25,229 bases of DNA from JAVBKX01 sp031553835 (GCA_031553835.1 JAVBKX010000050.1:1-25229), one strand, 5' to 3'; counted from the first letter of the stretch, positions 6,682 to 16,406 are shown. The notes: generated from the letters alone by a model not told the origin. Made by a program: numbers and translations.

Positions 6682-9147
6682 TCACCGGCTTCGCAAATTA
6701 TCAAGCATCAGTTGAATCATATCGCTTTTTTCCGGCCGTTTTTGCAATAATTGTTGTAACCTGTGACGAATATCTTTCCGCCACTGATCAATTGTATTCG
6801 GGTCGAGCGGCATTTTATTTTTTCCTTTCAATTTTAAGATATCAATAACATCCTGGCTTCGATAATAATTAACCAAAGCCAGCATCATCACTAAACTTTT
6901 ATCGGTTTTTCCCACCTTTTTGAAATCCGGATAAACGCCAAAGTACTTGTCAAATAAACGGGACAGTTCATATTTTAATTTCGCCTGATTATTAGGAAGA
7001 TGAATGCCAAAAATCAACTCCTCCAGTTTTTCTTTTATTTCTTTCAGTTGTTCCGGCGACAGTTCCTCTGCTACATTCAGCGAATCATTCTTGTCCTGCA
7101 GCCTGTCCTGTTCTATTCTTTTCAAACGAATAGACAGTGTGCGATAACGGAAAAAGAAAAACAGCATTGCTCCCGCTCCCGACACCAACAATAAGACAAC
7201 AATCAAGTGTTTTAACCAAACCACATCAGGAGCTTTTTCCAATCCGATCCGCCGCATCTGTTCTGTATCGTAATCAAGTTGATACAAGCCTGATCCTCCT
7301 GCGCACACAACCATATTATCATTGGCTGAGAAAACCCACTTTCGAAAAGCCACGTCGTTGAACAAGAAAGCATCTTTATCGCTTGGGATTTTTTTCATCC
7401 CTTTATTTTTCAAAGCATAAGTAATATTCTCATTACCGGACAGAAGCGACTTCAATCGTTTATCGCCTACATCCTGATATAACCTCACTGCGCCTGCAAA
7501 TTCATCATAAACATACACCCCCCGATTGGTATGAATACACAAATCCGTTTTGATTCCGGATTTATAAAAAATCATGGATTCCGGATTACCTATCGAGTCT
7601 CTATGCGATCCCGGAATATAGCCAAAGCCGTCCAACCGGTTCAATTTACCACAGAATATTCCACGATTCAACGTAGCAATATAGATCTGATCATCTTTTA
7701 TTATAATATTATTAACAAACAAATCTCGGTTTTGCAGAGAATCGCCAAGCACTTCAATCATGTTCCAGGCGCCCGGTTGCTTCCTGTCTTCCAGCGACAA
7801 ATAATAAAATCCTCCGCGAAGTCCTGCGTAAACACCCACTGCCTTACCATTCGGACCCTTCACAACCTGGAAAGATTGAATTTCCTCTTTGTTGGAATAA
7901 TCCGCACAATCCAATAACGTAGTCAAATCATTACCATTCATATCTGTCCGGTACAATTTCTTCCGGGAGCAAAACCACAACTGCCCGGATGTAGCCTGCA
8001 ATTGCAACACCTCCTCTTTCAGATCTTTCAAATCTCTAATTTTCAGCGCTTTTTGCGATGCCGTTTCGTAATCATACAATTTAAAATCGCGGGTAATTAA
8101 ATACACCTTATTTCCAATCCATCCCGAAATAGCCATCACGTCATCCTTTTTCTCCACAATAGCTTCATGCAAAGGAAAACACAACAATTTATCGACACAG
8201 GGGACAAAAAGATAGTCCTTTGTTATCAACGAATTATAACGAGTTGCGCTACCAAGTATAGGATAATGGATTTCCTCTTTTCCTGTTTTATAAATTACCT
8301 TTCGATTGGTGACATACCAGGAGTGATCATCAACAGTGGAATGCAGGTAATTGATGAACTCCACCTGATCGGCCGAAAAATCTTTCTGCAATGTGACTCT
8401 TCCCGATAAAATATCTTTTTGAAAATGTTTATTATCGGTAATCACATTCAAAACATATAAATTTTTTCCTTCTTCCGGATGAATACTGATTATTTCTTTG
8501 TTCTCCTGATTCAGTGAAATTTTTTCAATCCGGTTTTCGTTCACATAGTAAGCAAACAATCCTTTATCCGTAGCCAGGAACAACGACTTGATCGGCATAT
8601 TTTTGAAATGAGTAATTTTATTGACTACAAAAGAATCTGCAATCAATTCCAAACGACCCTGTTCATCCACCGGTTTTCTGAAAAAACCGGCAGTAGTACC
8701 GATGTACAATTGTTCCCCCACCCTGTCGAAAGCATACACCGAATAGTGCGTATTTTTAATGGGAATAGGATAATGCTTTTTCGGTCCCCTTATTTTTTGA
8801 GCGTAGCGGTCATACCACAATTCTACCAAACCTTCATCCCGAACTCCTACCCAAAATATGCTTACAGTATCATTCATTCGATGTTCCAGCATATCATATA
8901 TGCGGCCATTACCGGCATTGATCGTGTCGGCAACATCATTGGCAATATCTTTCCGGATAATCGTACCCGTTTCCATTCCCAACAAAATACAATCATCATA
9001 TACAGAAGTTTTGATACTTCGGATATCTGCATTAAAAGGGATTTCCTGTGGTTCCAATTTTAAAGATGGATTAGAGACCCAACAATCACAGGACATGACA
9101 AAAAGCATCAGCAGACAAACAGATATAAAACACAGTGATTTACTCAT
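6682..9147 (-). CDS. Membrane-anchored beta-propeller sensor-like protein with an uncharacterised cytoplasmic tail
   Basis: This 821-residue protein starts with a lipoprotein-type signal (lipobox VMSC, Cys20). A long periplasmic part (about 25-640) follows, made of repeated strands such as LYIGTTAGFF, SLFLATDKGLFAYY, VYAGLRGGFYYL, IYIATLNRGIFCG and LCIHTNRGVYVY, the style of the two-component-regulator propeller family. A transmembrane helix lies at about 647-666, then a cytoplasmic tail of about 155 residues. The tail begins with a likely coiled coil (about 667-715). It ends with a helical segment, SQDVIDILKLKG then DPNTIDQWRKDIRHRL, vaguely like a LuxR-type helix-turn-helix. No Y_Y_Y domain, histidine kinase or receiver is seen. 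A signal-sensing regulator is likely. The ligand and output are unknown. Confidence 0.6.
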   Translation of the reverse strand: MSKSLCFISVCLLMLFVMSCDCWVSNPSLKLEPQEIPFNADIRSIKTSVYDDCILLGMETGTIIRKDIANDVADTINAGNGRIYDMLEHRMNDTVSIFWVGVRDEGLVELWYDRYAQKIRGPKKHYPIPIKNTHYSVYAFDRVGEQLYIGTTAGFFRKPVDEQGRLELIADSFVVNKITHFKNMPIKSLFLATDKGLFAYYVNENRIEKISLNQENKEIISIHPEEGKNLYVLNVITDNKHFQKDILSGRVTLQKDFSADQVEFINYLHSTVDDHSWYVTNRKVIYKTGKEEIHYPILGSATRYNSLITKDYLFVPCVDKLLCFPLHEAIVEKKDDVMAISGWIGNKVYLITRDFKLYDYETASQKALKIRDLKDLKEEVLQLQATSGQLWFCSRKKLYRTDMNGNDLTTLLDCADYSNKEEIQSFQVVKGPNGKAVGVYAGLRGGFYYLSLEDRKQPGAWNMIEVLGDSLQNRDLFVNNIIIKDDQIYIATLNRGIFCGKLNRLDGFGYIPGSHRDSIGNPESMIFYKSGIKTDLCIHTNRGVYVYDEFAGAVRLYQDVGDKRLKSLLSGNENITYALKNKGMKKIPSDKDAFLFNDVAFRKWVFSANDNMVVCAGGSGLYQLDYDTEQMRRIGLEKAPDVVWLKHLIVVLLLVSGAGAMLFFFFRYRTLSIRLKRIEQDRLQDKNDSLNVAEELSPEQLKEIKEKLEELIFGIHLPNNQAKLKYELSRLFDKYFGVYPDFKKVGKTDKSLVMMLALVNYYRSQDVIDILKLKGKNKMPLDPNTIDQWRKDIRHRLQQLLQKRPEKSDMIQLMLDNLRSR

Positions 9148-9172
9148 CTTCCTTTATGTATGTTATGGAATG

Positions 9173-9202
9173 CAAAATTAACTAATTCACAATAAATACA
9201 AA
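9173..9202 (-). promoter_or_regulatory. Promoter of the propeller protein gene
   Basis: On the minus strand, TTTG (9202-9199), an 18-bp spacer and TAATTTTG (9180-9173) precede the ATG at 9147. The -33 box lies inside an AT-rich palindrome, ATACAAAA-TTT-TTTTGTAT, at 9196-9214, which might be a regulator site. Confidence 0.55.
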
Positions 9203-9300
9203 ATTTTTTTGTATCCTTTGCAGGCTGTGAATGTAGCCAATTTGGATACACAACCCACAAACTTATATTGTGCAAAAGCCGTTTTACACATGGAAAAATA

Positions 9301-9331
9301 ATTGGCAGATGAAAAATATTTGATACATTTG
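9301..9331 (+). promoter_or_regulatory. Promoter of the truA operon
   Basis: ATTG (9301-9304), a 19-bp spacer and TACATTTG (9324-9331) match the Bacteroidota pattern, with one mismatch in the -33 box. It would start transcription some 20 bp before the truA start codon and serve the five genes up to 14315. Confidence 0.55.
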
Positions 9332-9360
9332 CAACTGTAATTTTTTAGACATTCCTGTCA

Positions 9361-10140
9361 TTGAGATATTTTCTTTTTTTGTCGTATTGCGGGAAAAGAT
9401 ATTGCGGATGGCAAAATCAACCTAACGGAGTTTCTGTTCAACAACGGATAGAGGAAGCTCTGCAAGTATTGTTGCGCCAACCCACTCCGATTGTTGGTGC
9501 AGGTCGTACCGACGCCGGTGTTCACGCATTAAATATGGCGGCGCATTTTGATGCAAAAACGCCATTAGAAGAAAAGGCAATGGTTGAAAAACTCAACCGC
9601 TTGTTGCCCTCCGACATTGCTATCACTGATTTGCGGCCGGTCGTTCCGGAAGCTCATGCCCGGTTTGATGCAATCTCGCGCACCTATCGTTATTATCTAT
9701 GTACAAAAAAAGATCCTTTCCGGGTCGATTTCAGTCATTTAAACGACCGCCCATTCGATTTTACAAAAATGAATGAAGCAGCGCAGGTTTTGCAGGAATA
9801 TACCGATTTTACCAGCTTCAGCAAATTGCACACGGATGTAAAAACCAACAATTGCAAAATCATCCAGGCACAATGGACGCAGGCCTCTGATTCACAATGG
9901 GTTTTCACCATACAAGCAGACCGTTTTTTGCGCAATATGGTTCGCTCCATCGTCGGCACCCTTCTTGAAGTCGGAAGAAACAAATTATCACTCGACGAAT
10001 TCCGTGCGGTAATCGAAGCAAAAGACCGGAATAAAGCGGGAACATCCATGCCGGGAAAAGCATTATTTTTAGTTGATGTAGAATATCCGGAGCAGTTATT
10101 TAACATTCAAAACAATGAAATTGAAACAAGCACATATTAA
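9361..10140 (+). CDS. truA: tRNA pseudouridine(38-40) synthase TruA
   Basis: TruA converts uridines 38-40 of the tRNA anticodon stem-loop to pseudouridine. The 259-residue protein has the family start RYFLFLSYCGKRYCGWQNQPN, the catalytic aspartate D51 in GAGRTDAGVHAL, the SRTYRYYL strand and the C-terminal FLRNMVRSIVGTLLEVGR motif. The start codon is TTG at 9361. An in-frame stop lies 13 bp upstream (9346-9348) with no ATG between, and this start aligns with the family N-terminus. It is the first gene of a compact plus-strand operon; the next gene begins 13 bp after its stop. Confidence 0.95.
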   Translation: MRYFLFLSYCGKRYCGWQNQPNGVSVQQRIEEALQVLLRQPTPIVGAGRTDAGVHALNMAAHFDAKTPLEEKAMVEKLNRLLPSDIAITDLRPVVPEAHARFDAISRTYRYYLCTKKDPFRVDFSHLNDRPFDFTKMNEAAQVLQEYTDFTSFSKLHTDVKTNNCKIIQAQWTQASDSQWVFTIQADRFLRNMVRSIVGTLLEVGRNKLSLDEFRAVIEAKDRNKAGTSMPGKALFLVDVEYPEQLFNIQNNEIETSTY

Positions 10141-10153
10141 CACGTCAAAAGTA

Positions 10154-10765
10154 ATGAAACATATAATCATCATTATGAGCCTCTGCCTCCCGGGTCTCCC
10201 GGCACAATCACAATCCATGCGCACCGTTTTCGGCGCTCTCCCTCCATCGGTAGATCTGCTTATAGATTCGTTAAAAAGGCAGGACTTGATGGATTTTTAT
10301 GAATCCGGACATAATACAGGCATCGCCAATGCATTCAACGAAAATTGCAAACTCTTTGCTTTTTCAGACAATTACCTGAAATTAGAATGCGGAATAGTAC
10401 AATTAGAATTAGCGCTACTGCCGTTGATCAATGAATCAAAAATCATTTGTTGTATCAAAACGGCCTGCGCTCCGGTCTGCGATAGCCAGTTAACGTTTTA
10501 CACTTCCAACTGGAAACCCATAGACAGCAGTGAATTAATTACACCTGTCCCGACCAGTTGGTTTTTCGGAGGAGACACACTTCCTGCAATCGACGGTTTT
10601 CCCGATATAGAATTAATGCAATATTCCTTTCTCCCCGATCAGCAGCTATTAGTTCAAACCTATAAATCGCCTGAATATTTAACAAAAGAAACCAAAGAAC
10701 AAATCGAGCCCTTGTTAAAAAATACAAGTAAAACATACGAGTGGAAAAAAAACGGTTTTAAATAA
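10154..10765 (+). CDS. DUF3256-like secreted protein of Bacteroidales
   Basis: A 203-residue protein with a signal peptide (MKHIIIIMSLCLPGLPAQSQS) that I relate to the DUF3256 family, found in Bacteroidales and of unknown function. The recognisable features are the early FGALPPSVDLLIDSLKRQDLMDF block and the IKTACAPVCDSQLTFYTSNW block near the middle, which carries two close cysteines. The ATG at 10154 is chosen because it opens directly on the signal peptide. The longer frame from 10115 would overlap truA and bury the signal. It lies between truA (13 bp) and the beta-CASP hydrolase (8 bp) and is very likely cotranscribed. Periplasmic location is inferred. Confidence 0.7.
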   Translation: MKHIIIIMSLCLPGLPAQSQSMRTVFGALPPSVDLLIDSLKRQDLMDFYESGHNTGIANAFNENCKLFAFSDNYLKLECGIVQLELALLPLINESKIICCIKTACAPVCDSQLTFYTSNWKPIDSSELITPVPTSWFFGGDTLPAIDGFPDIELMQYSFLPDQQLLVQTYKSPEYLTKETKEQIEPLLKNTSKTYEWKKNGFK

Positions 10766-10773
10766 AAAATACG

Positions 10774-12177
10774 ATGAAGATAACATTTCATGGAGCAGCC
10801 GGCAGTGTGACCGGCAGTAAACATCTGATTTCCTTAAGCAACGGAAAAAAAATATTATTGGATTGCGGCATGTTTCAAGGTATGGGAAAAGAGACCGATA
10901 CTTTGAACCGTAATTTCGGATTCAACGCCAATGATATTCATTATGTTTTTCTCTCACACGCCCACGTAGATCATTCAGGACTGCTTCCTTTGCTGGTAAA
11001 AGAAGGTTTTTCCGGAAAAATCTATGCCACCCCGGCCACTATCGATATTACAAAAGCGTTGTTGCAGGATTCTGCCCGCATCCAACAAAATGATATTTTG
11101 TTCTTAAACAAAAAAAGGAAAGAGGAAGGTAAAAAATTATTAGAACCGCTCTATACCGAAGAAGACGCCCGAAAAACCTTCGATCATTTTGTTGCTATCA
11201 ACTACAACAATCCGGTACAAGTGGACGCAAATATCGAATTAAGTTTTTTTGATGCCGGACACATTATCGGAAGCGCCACCGTCTGTGTTGCCATTACTGA
11301 AAATGGGAAAAAGACTCGAATTGTGTTCAGCGGCGACGTCGGACGCTACAGTGATCCGATCCTGCATTCTCCGCAATTATTTCCTCAAGCTGACTACATC
11401 ATTATCGAATCCACTTACGGCAATAAATTGCACGAACCGATCGAAACGTATGCAAGCGAACTGAAGAAAAATATCCTGGAAACCTGTATGGGTAAAAAAG
11501 GAAAATTGATTATTCCGGCTTTTAGTGTTGGACGTACTCAAGAACTGTTGTATGCACTCAATGAATTGGAATTAAAAGGCGAATTACCCAACATAGACTA
11601 TTATGTCGATAGTCCGCTATCTACTACGATCACCGAAATTGTCAAAAAGCATCCGGAATGTTTCAATCGTGGCGTACAAAAAGTAATGAAAACAGATTCC
11701 GATCCATTTGATTTCAAAGGATTGAAATACATTACCGACAAACGTAAATCGCAAGCGTTGAACACTGATTACAAACCTTGTGTCATTATTTCCGCATCCG
11801 GAATGGCTGAAGCAGGCCGAGTAAAGCACCATATTGCCAACAGTATTGAAAATTGGAGAAATACCATCTTACTGATCGGTTACTGTGAACCGCAATCATT
11901 AGGCGCCCGGTTGAAAAGACATCCCGAAGAAGTGGGTATTTTCGGTAACCGGTACAATGTAAAAGCAGACATCAAAACCATTGATTCGATGAGCGCTCAT
12001 GCCGATTACAATGATTTATCACAATACCTTTCCTGTCAGGACGTTAAATTGGTAAAACAGATTTTTATCGTGCATGGTGAACCGGAAGTGCAGGCGGAAT
12101 TCAAACAACGTTTGATAAAAAAAGGATTCGATGATGTTATTATCCCTCAGGTTCATCAGGAATTCGGATTAACATAA
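10774..12177 (+). CDS. Metallo-beta-lactamase / beta-CASP RNA-processing exonuclease-like hydrolase
   Basis: A 467-residue cytoplasmic protein of the MBL-fold beta-CASP family, close to the YSH1/CPSF-like bacterial members thought to act on RNA. The zinc-binding motif HAHVDH is at 62-67 and the FSGDVGR motif follows at about 184-190. The ESTYGN motif lies about 25 residues later and opens the beta-CASP region. A C-terminal RMMBL-type segment, SMSAHADYNDL, comes near residue 410, followed by the IFIVHGEP strand. The length is normal for the family. It sits third in the truA operon with 8-bp and 7-bp gaps on either side. The specific RNA substrate is not known. Confidence 0.9.
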   Translation: MKITFHGAAGSVTGSKHLISLSNGKKILLDCGMFQGMGKETDTLNRNFGFNANDIHYVFLSHAHVDHSGLLPLLVKEGFSGKIYATPATIDITKALLQDSARIQQNDILFLNKKRKEEGKKLLEPLYTEEDARKTFDHFVAINYNNPVQVDANIELSFFDAGHIIGSATVCVAITENGKKTRIVFSGDVGRYSDPILHSPQLFPQADYIIIESTYGNKLHEPIETYASELKKNILETCMGKKGKLIIPAFSVGRTQELLYALNELELKGELPNIDYYVDSPLSTTITEIVKKHPECFNRGVQKVMKTDSDPFDFKGLKYITDKRKSQALNTDYKPCVIISASGMAEAGRVKHHIANSIENWRNTILLIGYCEPQSLGARLKRHPEEVGIFGNRYNVKADIKTIDSMSAHADYNDLSQYLSCQDVKLVKQIFIVHGEPEVQAEFKQRLIKKGFDDVIIPQVHQEFGLT

Positions 12178-12184
12178 CGATTCA

Positions 12185-13306
12185 ATGAAGCTACAATGTT
12201 TTCCATTATTATCATTAGCATTCACCCTGTTATTAATAGGCTGTTCTAAGCAAAATCAAGCAAACAGGCCGGCAAACAATACTGTAGAAATTCAATTTGC
12301 CAAAGGATTCAGTATCGACTATACCGAAGATTACAAACAGGTAACCATTTACAATCCCTGGGATAGTACCCGCATATTGCAACAATATGTTTTAATAAAA
12401 AAAGGACATCCCCGGCCTGACAACTTACCGTCGGGAAGAGTGATTGAAGTGCCGGTAAGCAACATAGCCTGTTTTTATTCCATTGATGCCGCCATGCTCG
12501 ACTTATTAGGTGAATTAAACAAAGTCAAAGCATTGGCCGAAACTAAGTACGTCAAAATTCCTGCATTGCGAAGCGGATTGGATAATGGAACGATTACCGA
12601 CATCGGTGAATCTACGGCATTGAACATAGAGGCGTTAATGAATATTTCTCCTGACATCATTATTGTATCCCCTTTTCAAAACGAAGGATACGGCAAATTA
12701 GAGTCCACAGGCATTGCTATCGTTGAAAATGCCGGATATATGGAACCATCGCCCTTAGGACGAGCGGAGTGGATACGTTTCATTGCTGCATTTGTTGATA
12801 AAGATAAAGAGGCCGAATTATTGATGCATGATATTGCTAAGCGCTATCAAACGTTGCAACACCTGGCAAATGAAACCGGAGACCGTCCGACAGTCTTAAG
12901 CGAAACCAAATATGGTTCCGTATGGTATGTACCGGGAGGAGACAGTTATATGGCTCAACTGTATCATGATGCGGGAGCCAATTACATTTGGAAGGAAGAT
13001 GCCCACACCGGTTCGCTCTCTTTCAATTTCGAATCGATATACGATCAGGCTGAAAATGCAGATTTTTGGGTGATCAAAGGCAGTAGTTCGATGACATACG
13101 AAGCACTGAAAAACGAGTTTGAGCCTTATTCCTGGTTTAAAGCGTGGAAAGAGAAAAAAATCATCTATTGTAACACCTCCGCCAATAATTATTATGAAGA
13201 AGGTGTTATGAATCCCGACCTGATTTTAAAAGATCTCATTCATTGCTTCCATCCCGAACTATTCCCCGGCTACAACAATAGATATTTCAAACCATTAGAT
13301 GAATAA
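12185..13306 (+). CDS. ABC importer substrate-binding lipoprotein (iron-siderophore/cobalamin class)
   Basis: A 373-residue lipoprotein (signal MKLQCFPLLSLAFTLLLIGC, lipid Cys20) of the Peripla_BP_2 family, which binds ferric siderophores, heme or cobalamin for a FecCD-type permease. The first lobe contains VIEVPVSNIACFYSIDAAMLDLLGEL and the phrase DIGESTALNIEALMNISPDIIIVS, both typical of the family. The second lobe ends with the GVMNPDLILKDLIHCFHPELF helix. The N-terminal segment before residue 75 is the extension often seen in Bacteroidales members. It overlaps the permease gene by 8 bp. The substrate cannot be told from sequence, and no TonB-dependent receptor is in the window. Confidence 0.85.
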   Translation: MKLQCFPLLSLAFTLLLIGCSKQNQANRPANNTVEIQFAKGFSIDYTEDYKQVTIYNPWDSTRILQQYVLIKKGHPRPDNLPSGRVIEVPVSNIACFYSIDAAMLDLLGELNKVKALAETKYVKIPALRSGLDNGTITDIGESTALNIEALMNISPDIIIVSPFQNEGYGKLESTGIAIVENAGYMEPSPLGRAEWIRFIAAFVDKDKEAELLMHDIAKRYQTLQHLANETGDRPTVLSETKYGSVWYVPGGDSYMAQLYHDAGANYIWKEDAHTGSLSFNFESIYDQAENADFWVIKGSSSMTYEALKNEFEPYSWFKAWKEKKIIYCNTSANNYYEEGVMNPDLILKDLIHCFHPELFPGYNNRYFKPLDE

Positions 13307-14315
13307 AAGCATCCTGTATATCGGAATCATTTCATGCATCCTGATCTTATTTTTTGGGAATCTGTTTTATGGTGCAGTACACATTCCGGCCGGCGATATC
13401 GCAGATATTTTACTCGGAAAAGAAGTGGAACGAACTGCCTGGAGCAATATCATCCTGCAATCACGTCTTCCGCAAGCGTTAACAGCATTACTTACCGGAT
13501 GTGCATTAGCTGTATGTGGTCTAGTATTACAAACCCTGTTTCAAAATCCATTATCAGGGCCATCCATTTTGGGTATCAGTGACGGAGCCAATTTGGGCGT
13601 TGCAATGGTCATGCTCTACTTTGGAGGCAACATCGGCAATTCATCCTTATTTTCCGTAGCAAGCAGCCTGTCTGCCATGGCCGGTGCATTTATCGGAGCA
13701 TTATCCGTTCTTACCATCATTTTATATTTATCAGCTCGCATCAAAAACAATATGATGATCCTGATAATCGGAATCATGATTGGATATTTAGCCTCCTCCG
13801 GAATTGCCGTTCTCAATTTCCTGTCCAATGCTGATGGCATACGATCGTACGTTATGTGGGGAATGGGTAACTTTTCTGGCGTTTCCATGCAACAGATGCC
13901 ATTTTACGCCACGGTAATATGCTGTGGAATTATTTGTTCCACGTTATTAATCAAACCATTAAACACGTTATTATTAGGCGAACAATATGCAGGCAATCTG
14001 GGTCTCAATATTACGAAAGTGCGCATTAGCATTTTACTGACTTCCGGGCTATTAATCGCTACAACAACCGCTTTCTGCGGCCCCATCAGTTTCATCGGGC
14101 TGGCCGTTCCTCACATGGCCAAACTTGTATTTAAAACAGCCAATCACAAAACGTTAATACCCGCCACTATTCTGTTTGGAGGCGTCATTGCTTTACTTTG
14201 TAACATATTGACTATTTTACCGGCAGGAAAGACTATTTTACCGATCAACGCTGTCACCCCGTTGTTGGGAGCGCCGGTTATCTTGTATGTTATCCTAAAG
14301 AAAAAAGGAAGTTAA
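13299..14315 (+). CDS. FecCD-family ABC importer permease
   Basis: A 338-residue integral membrane protein with about nine to ten hydrophobic helices, of the BtuC/FecCD family. It forms the channel of an importer for iron chelates, heme or cobalamin. Characteristic blocks are RLPQALTALLTGCALAVCGLVLQTLFQNPLSGPSILG in pieces at about 56-92, LGEQYAGNLGLN around 225, and CGPISFIGLAVPHMAK at about 260-275, which is the region contacting the ATPase. It overlaps the binding-protein gene and ends the operon. The usual third gene for the ATPase is absent: the next gene is convergent, 11 bp away, so the ATPase must be encoded elsewhere. Confidence 0.9.
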   Translation: MNKSILYIGIISCILILFFGNLFYGAVHIPAGDIADILLGKEVERTAWSNIILQSRLPQALTALLTGCALAVCGLVLQTLFQNPLSGPSILGISDGANLGVAMVMLYFGGNIGNSSLFSVASSLSAMAGAFIGALSVLTIILYLSARIKNNMMILIIGIMIGYLASSGIAVLNFLSNADGIRSYVMWGMGNFSGVSMQQMPFYATVICCGIICSTLLIKPLNTLLLGEQYAGNLGLNITKVRISILLTSGLLIATTTAFCGPISFIGLAVPHMAKLVFKTANHKTLIPATILFGGVIALLCNILTILPAGKTILPINAVTPLLGAPVILYVILKKKGS

Positions 14316-14326
14316 CTGTACGATTT

Positions 14327-16339
14327 TTACTTAGACAGGCCGACAGTTGTTGCATGACCATTCATGCTCACGCCAATGCCATTTTGCTTATCTAAATATT
14401 CATAAACAGAATTTGTACTGACATATTCCGGCACAAGAATTTTCATGGTCCTGACTACATTATCATCATCGTAATTCATAGCGGCAGACAGCAATTCCAT
14501 CAATTGATTGCACACAAAATTATAATCGTATTCCCTTACATTACCGATCTTAATTTTACGATTATGAGTCGGCTGAGTGGTTTCTTCCTTAGCCAGTACT
14601 TCTTCATACAACTTTTCTCCGGGACGCAAGCCGGTATAAGTAATTTCAATATCTTTATAAGGAATATAGCCTGCCAACCGGATCATTCTTTCGGCTAAAT
14701 CGGAAATTTTCACGGGATCACCCATATCGAAAACAAAAATTTCTCCGCCCTTACCCATATTACCGGCTTCCAATACCAGGCGGCATGCTTCCGGAATAGT
14801 CATAAAGAAACGGATAATATCAGGATGCGTCACAGTAACCGGCCCACCCTTCTCAATTTGTCCTTTGAAGCGAGGAATTACGGATCCATTAGAGCCCAAT
14901 ACATTACCAAATCGAGTAGTAATAATTTTCATCGAGCGATTTCCCATATCTTTATCTCTATGCAAATGCTGGAATAGCGACTGTACATAAATTTCTGCAA
15001 TCCGTTTGGAAGCGCCCATGACATTCGTCGGATTAACCGCTTTGTCGGTAGAAATCATTACAAATACCTCCGCATCGTACTTTACAGCCAAATCCGCCAC
15101 ATTTTTCGTTCCCATGACATTGGTAGTCACCGATTCGGCAGGATGGCTCTCCATCAACGGCACATGTTTATAAGCAGCTGCGTGGTAAATATAATCAGGC
15201 TGATAAGCTTTAAACAGACGTTCCATCCGGTCATAATTCCGGACATCGCTGATTACCGGCAGGAAATTCAAATTAGGGAAACGTTCTTCCAATTCCAATT
15301 GCAAATAATGCAATGGGCTTTCCGCTACATCGCAGAGCAATAATAATTTCGGAGTAAAGCGGCCAATTTGGCGTACAATTTCACTTCCGATCGAACCGGC
15401 AGCTCCCGTAACTAAAATACATTTATCATGTAATCCTGCACCAATTGCATCCACATTGATTTGAATAGGAACCCGTCCCAACAAGTCTTCAATTTGGATA
15501 TTTTTCATCTTATCCAAACGAGGAGCGCCTCCTTTCCAATCGGAAACCGGAGGCGGAGATATCATCTGTATTTTATTTGCTAAACAAAAATCCGATAATT
15601 CCTGTTTCACGCTTCGCTCCAATTCCATTGGATTAATCAACAACGTCCGCGCTCCTGTTTTTTTAAAAACCTTACTGTATTGTATCCTGTCCGAATATAC
15701 CGGACTACCCATAATCATTTTATCGACAGCGCGACCGTCGGAAGTAATAAACCCCACTACTCTGTACGGAGATGTAGGATTGCTCTTCATCATATTAGCC
15801 AATGACACTGAGGCATCCGTTACATCATAAATTAAAAGAGGGATATTTTTCGCTTCCGTCATCTTCGTATTCCGGAAATAATCGTAAGTCAATCTGACAA
15901 ACATCCTGAACAAAAACATCAGCAGAAACGATAGAATAAAATTGAGGAAAAAACCCAGGTAAGGAAATATTTCCCGTTGAAAAAAGGTATCAATAAAACC
16001 ATTTACGCCCACCAGCACAATATTGGTGCAACCGACCGACAGAAGAACTCGCAATACATCCATAAAACTGGAAAAACGAATAATTCCCGAATAGGTTTTA
16101 AAAAAGAGGACGAAAAAAACGGATACTATCGCGCAAATTGCCAGTTTCAACAAAAACGGCCCTGTAAGTACAGTCGCTTCCAACAGTTGATAGCACAACA
16201 GATAAGCTACTGTAAATGAAAACATGACAATCCCTGTGTCGATTAAAAGGACAATCCACCGTGGAAGGTACGGCAACCCTATAAATGGGGCTGAGTGTGT
16301 AATAATAAAACTTTTAAATCTACCTTTTAATGAAGGCAT
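14327..16339 (-). CDS. Membrane-bound UDP-sugar 4,6-dehydratase (CapD/WbpM/PglF family)
   Basis: A 670-residue inner-membrane enzyme that makes a 4-keto-6-deoxy UDP-sugar, probably from UDP-GlcNAc. Four membrane helices lie at about 28-50, 60-82, 97-115 and 127-148. A CoA-binding-like region follows at about 160-260, and then the NAD(P)-binding SDR domain with TGAAGSIG at 311-318. The long-form WbpM/PglF signature is present: STDKAVNP (430-437) and MGASKR (441-446), where Met replaces the usual catalytic Tyr. Later GLRPGEKLYEE marks the dehydratase group. The product would suit the DegT-type aminotransferase at 23795-24943. It has its own promoter region with a palindrome and is separated from glmM by 131 bp. 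Confidence 0.9.
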   Translation of the reverse strand: MPSLKGRFKSFIITHSAPFIGLPYLPRWIVLLIDTGIVMFSFTVAYLLCYQLLEATVLTGPFLLKLAICAIVSVFFVLFFKTYSGIIRFSSFMDVLRVLLSVGCTNIVLVGVNGFIDTFFQREIFPYLGFFLNFILSFLLMFLFRMFVRLTYDYFRNTKMTEAKNIPLLIYDVTDASVSLANMMKSNPTSPYRVVGFITSDGRAVDKMIMGSPVYSDRIQYSKVFKKTGARTLLINPMELERSVKQELSDFCLANKIQMISPPPVSDWKGGAPRLDKMKNIQIEDLLGRVPIQINVDAIGAGLHDKCILVTGAAGSIGSEIVRQIGRFTPKLLLLCDVAESPLHYLQLELEERFPNLNFLPVISDVRNYDRMERLFKAYQPDYIYHAAAYKHVPLMESHPAESVTTNVMGTKNVADLAVKYDAEVFVMISTDKAVNPTNVMGASKRIAEIYVQSLFQHLHRDKDMGNRSMKIITTRFGNVLGSNGSVIPRFKGQIEKGGPVTVTHPDIIRFFMTIPEACRLVLEAGNMGKGGEIFVFDMGDPVKISDLAERMIRLAGYIPYKDIEITYTGLRPGEKLYEEVLAKEETTQPTHNRKIKIGNVREYDYNFVCNQLMELLSAAMNYDDDNVVRTMKILVPEYVSTNSVYEYLDKQNGIGVSMNGHATTVGLSK

Positions 16340-16406
16340 ATGTCTTTATTTTTTAGAAAAACGGGTTCATGGTTCAGTCTCTCTCTTTGTACTTCGATAT
16401 AACAAA

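Noticed and set aside
7531..7917. Plus-strand 128-residue frame
   Set aside because: It is antisense inside the propeller gene, with no domain and no promoter.
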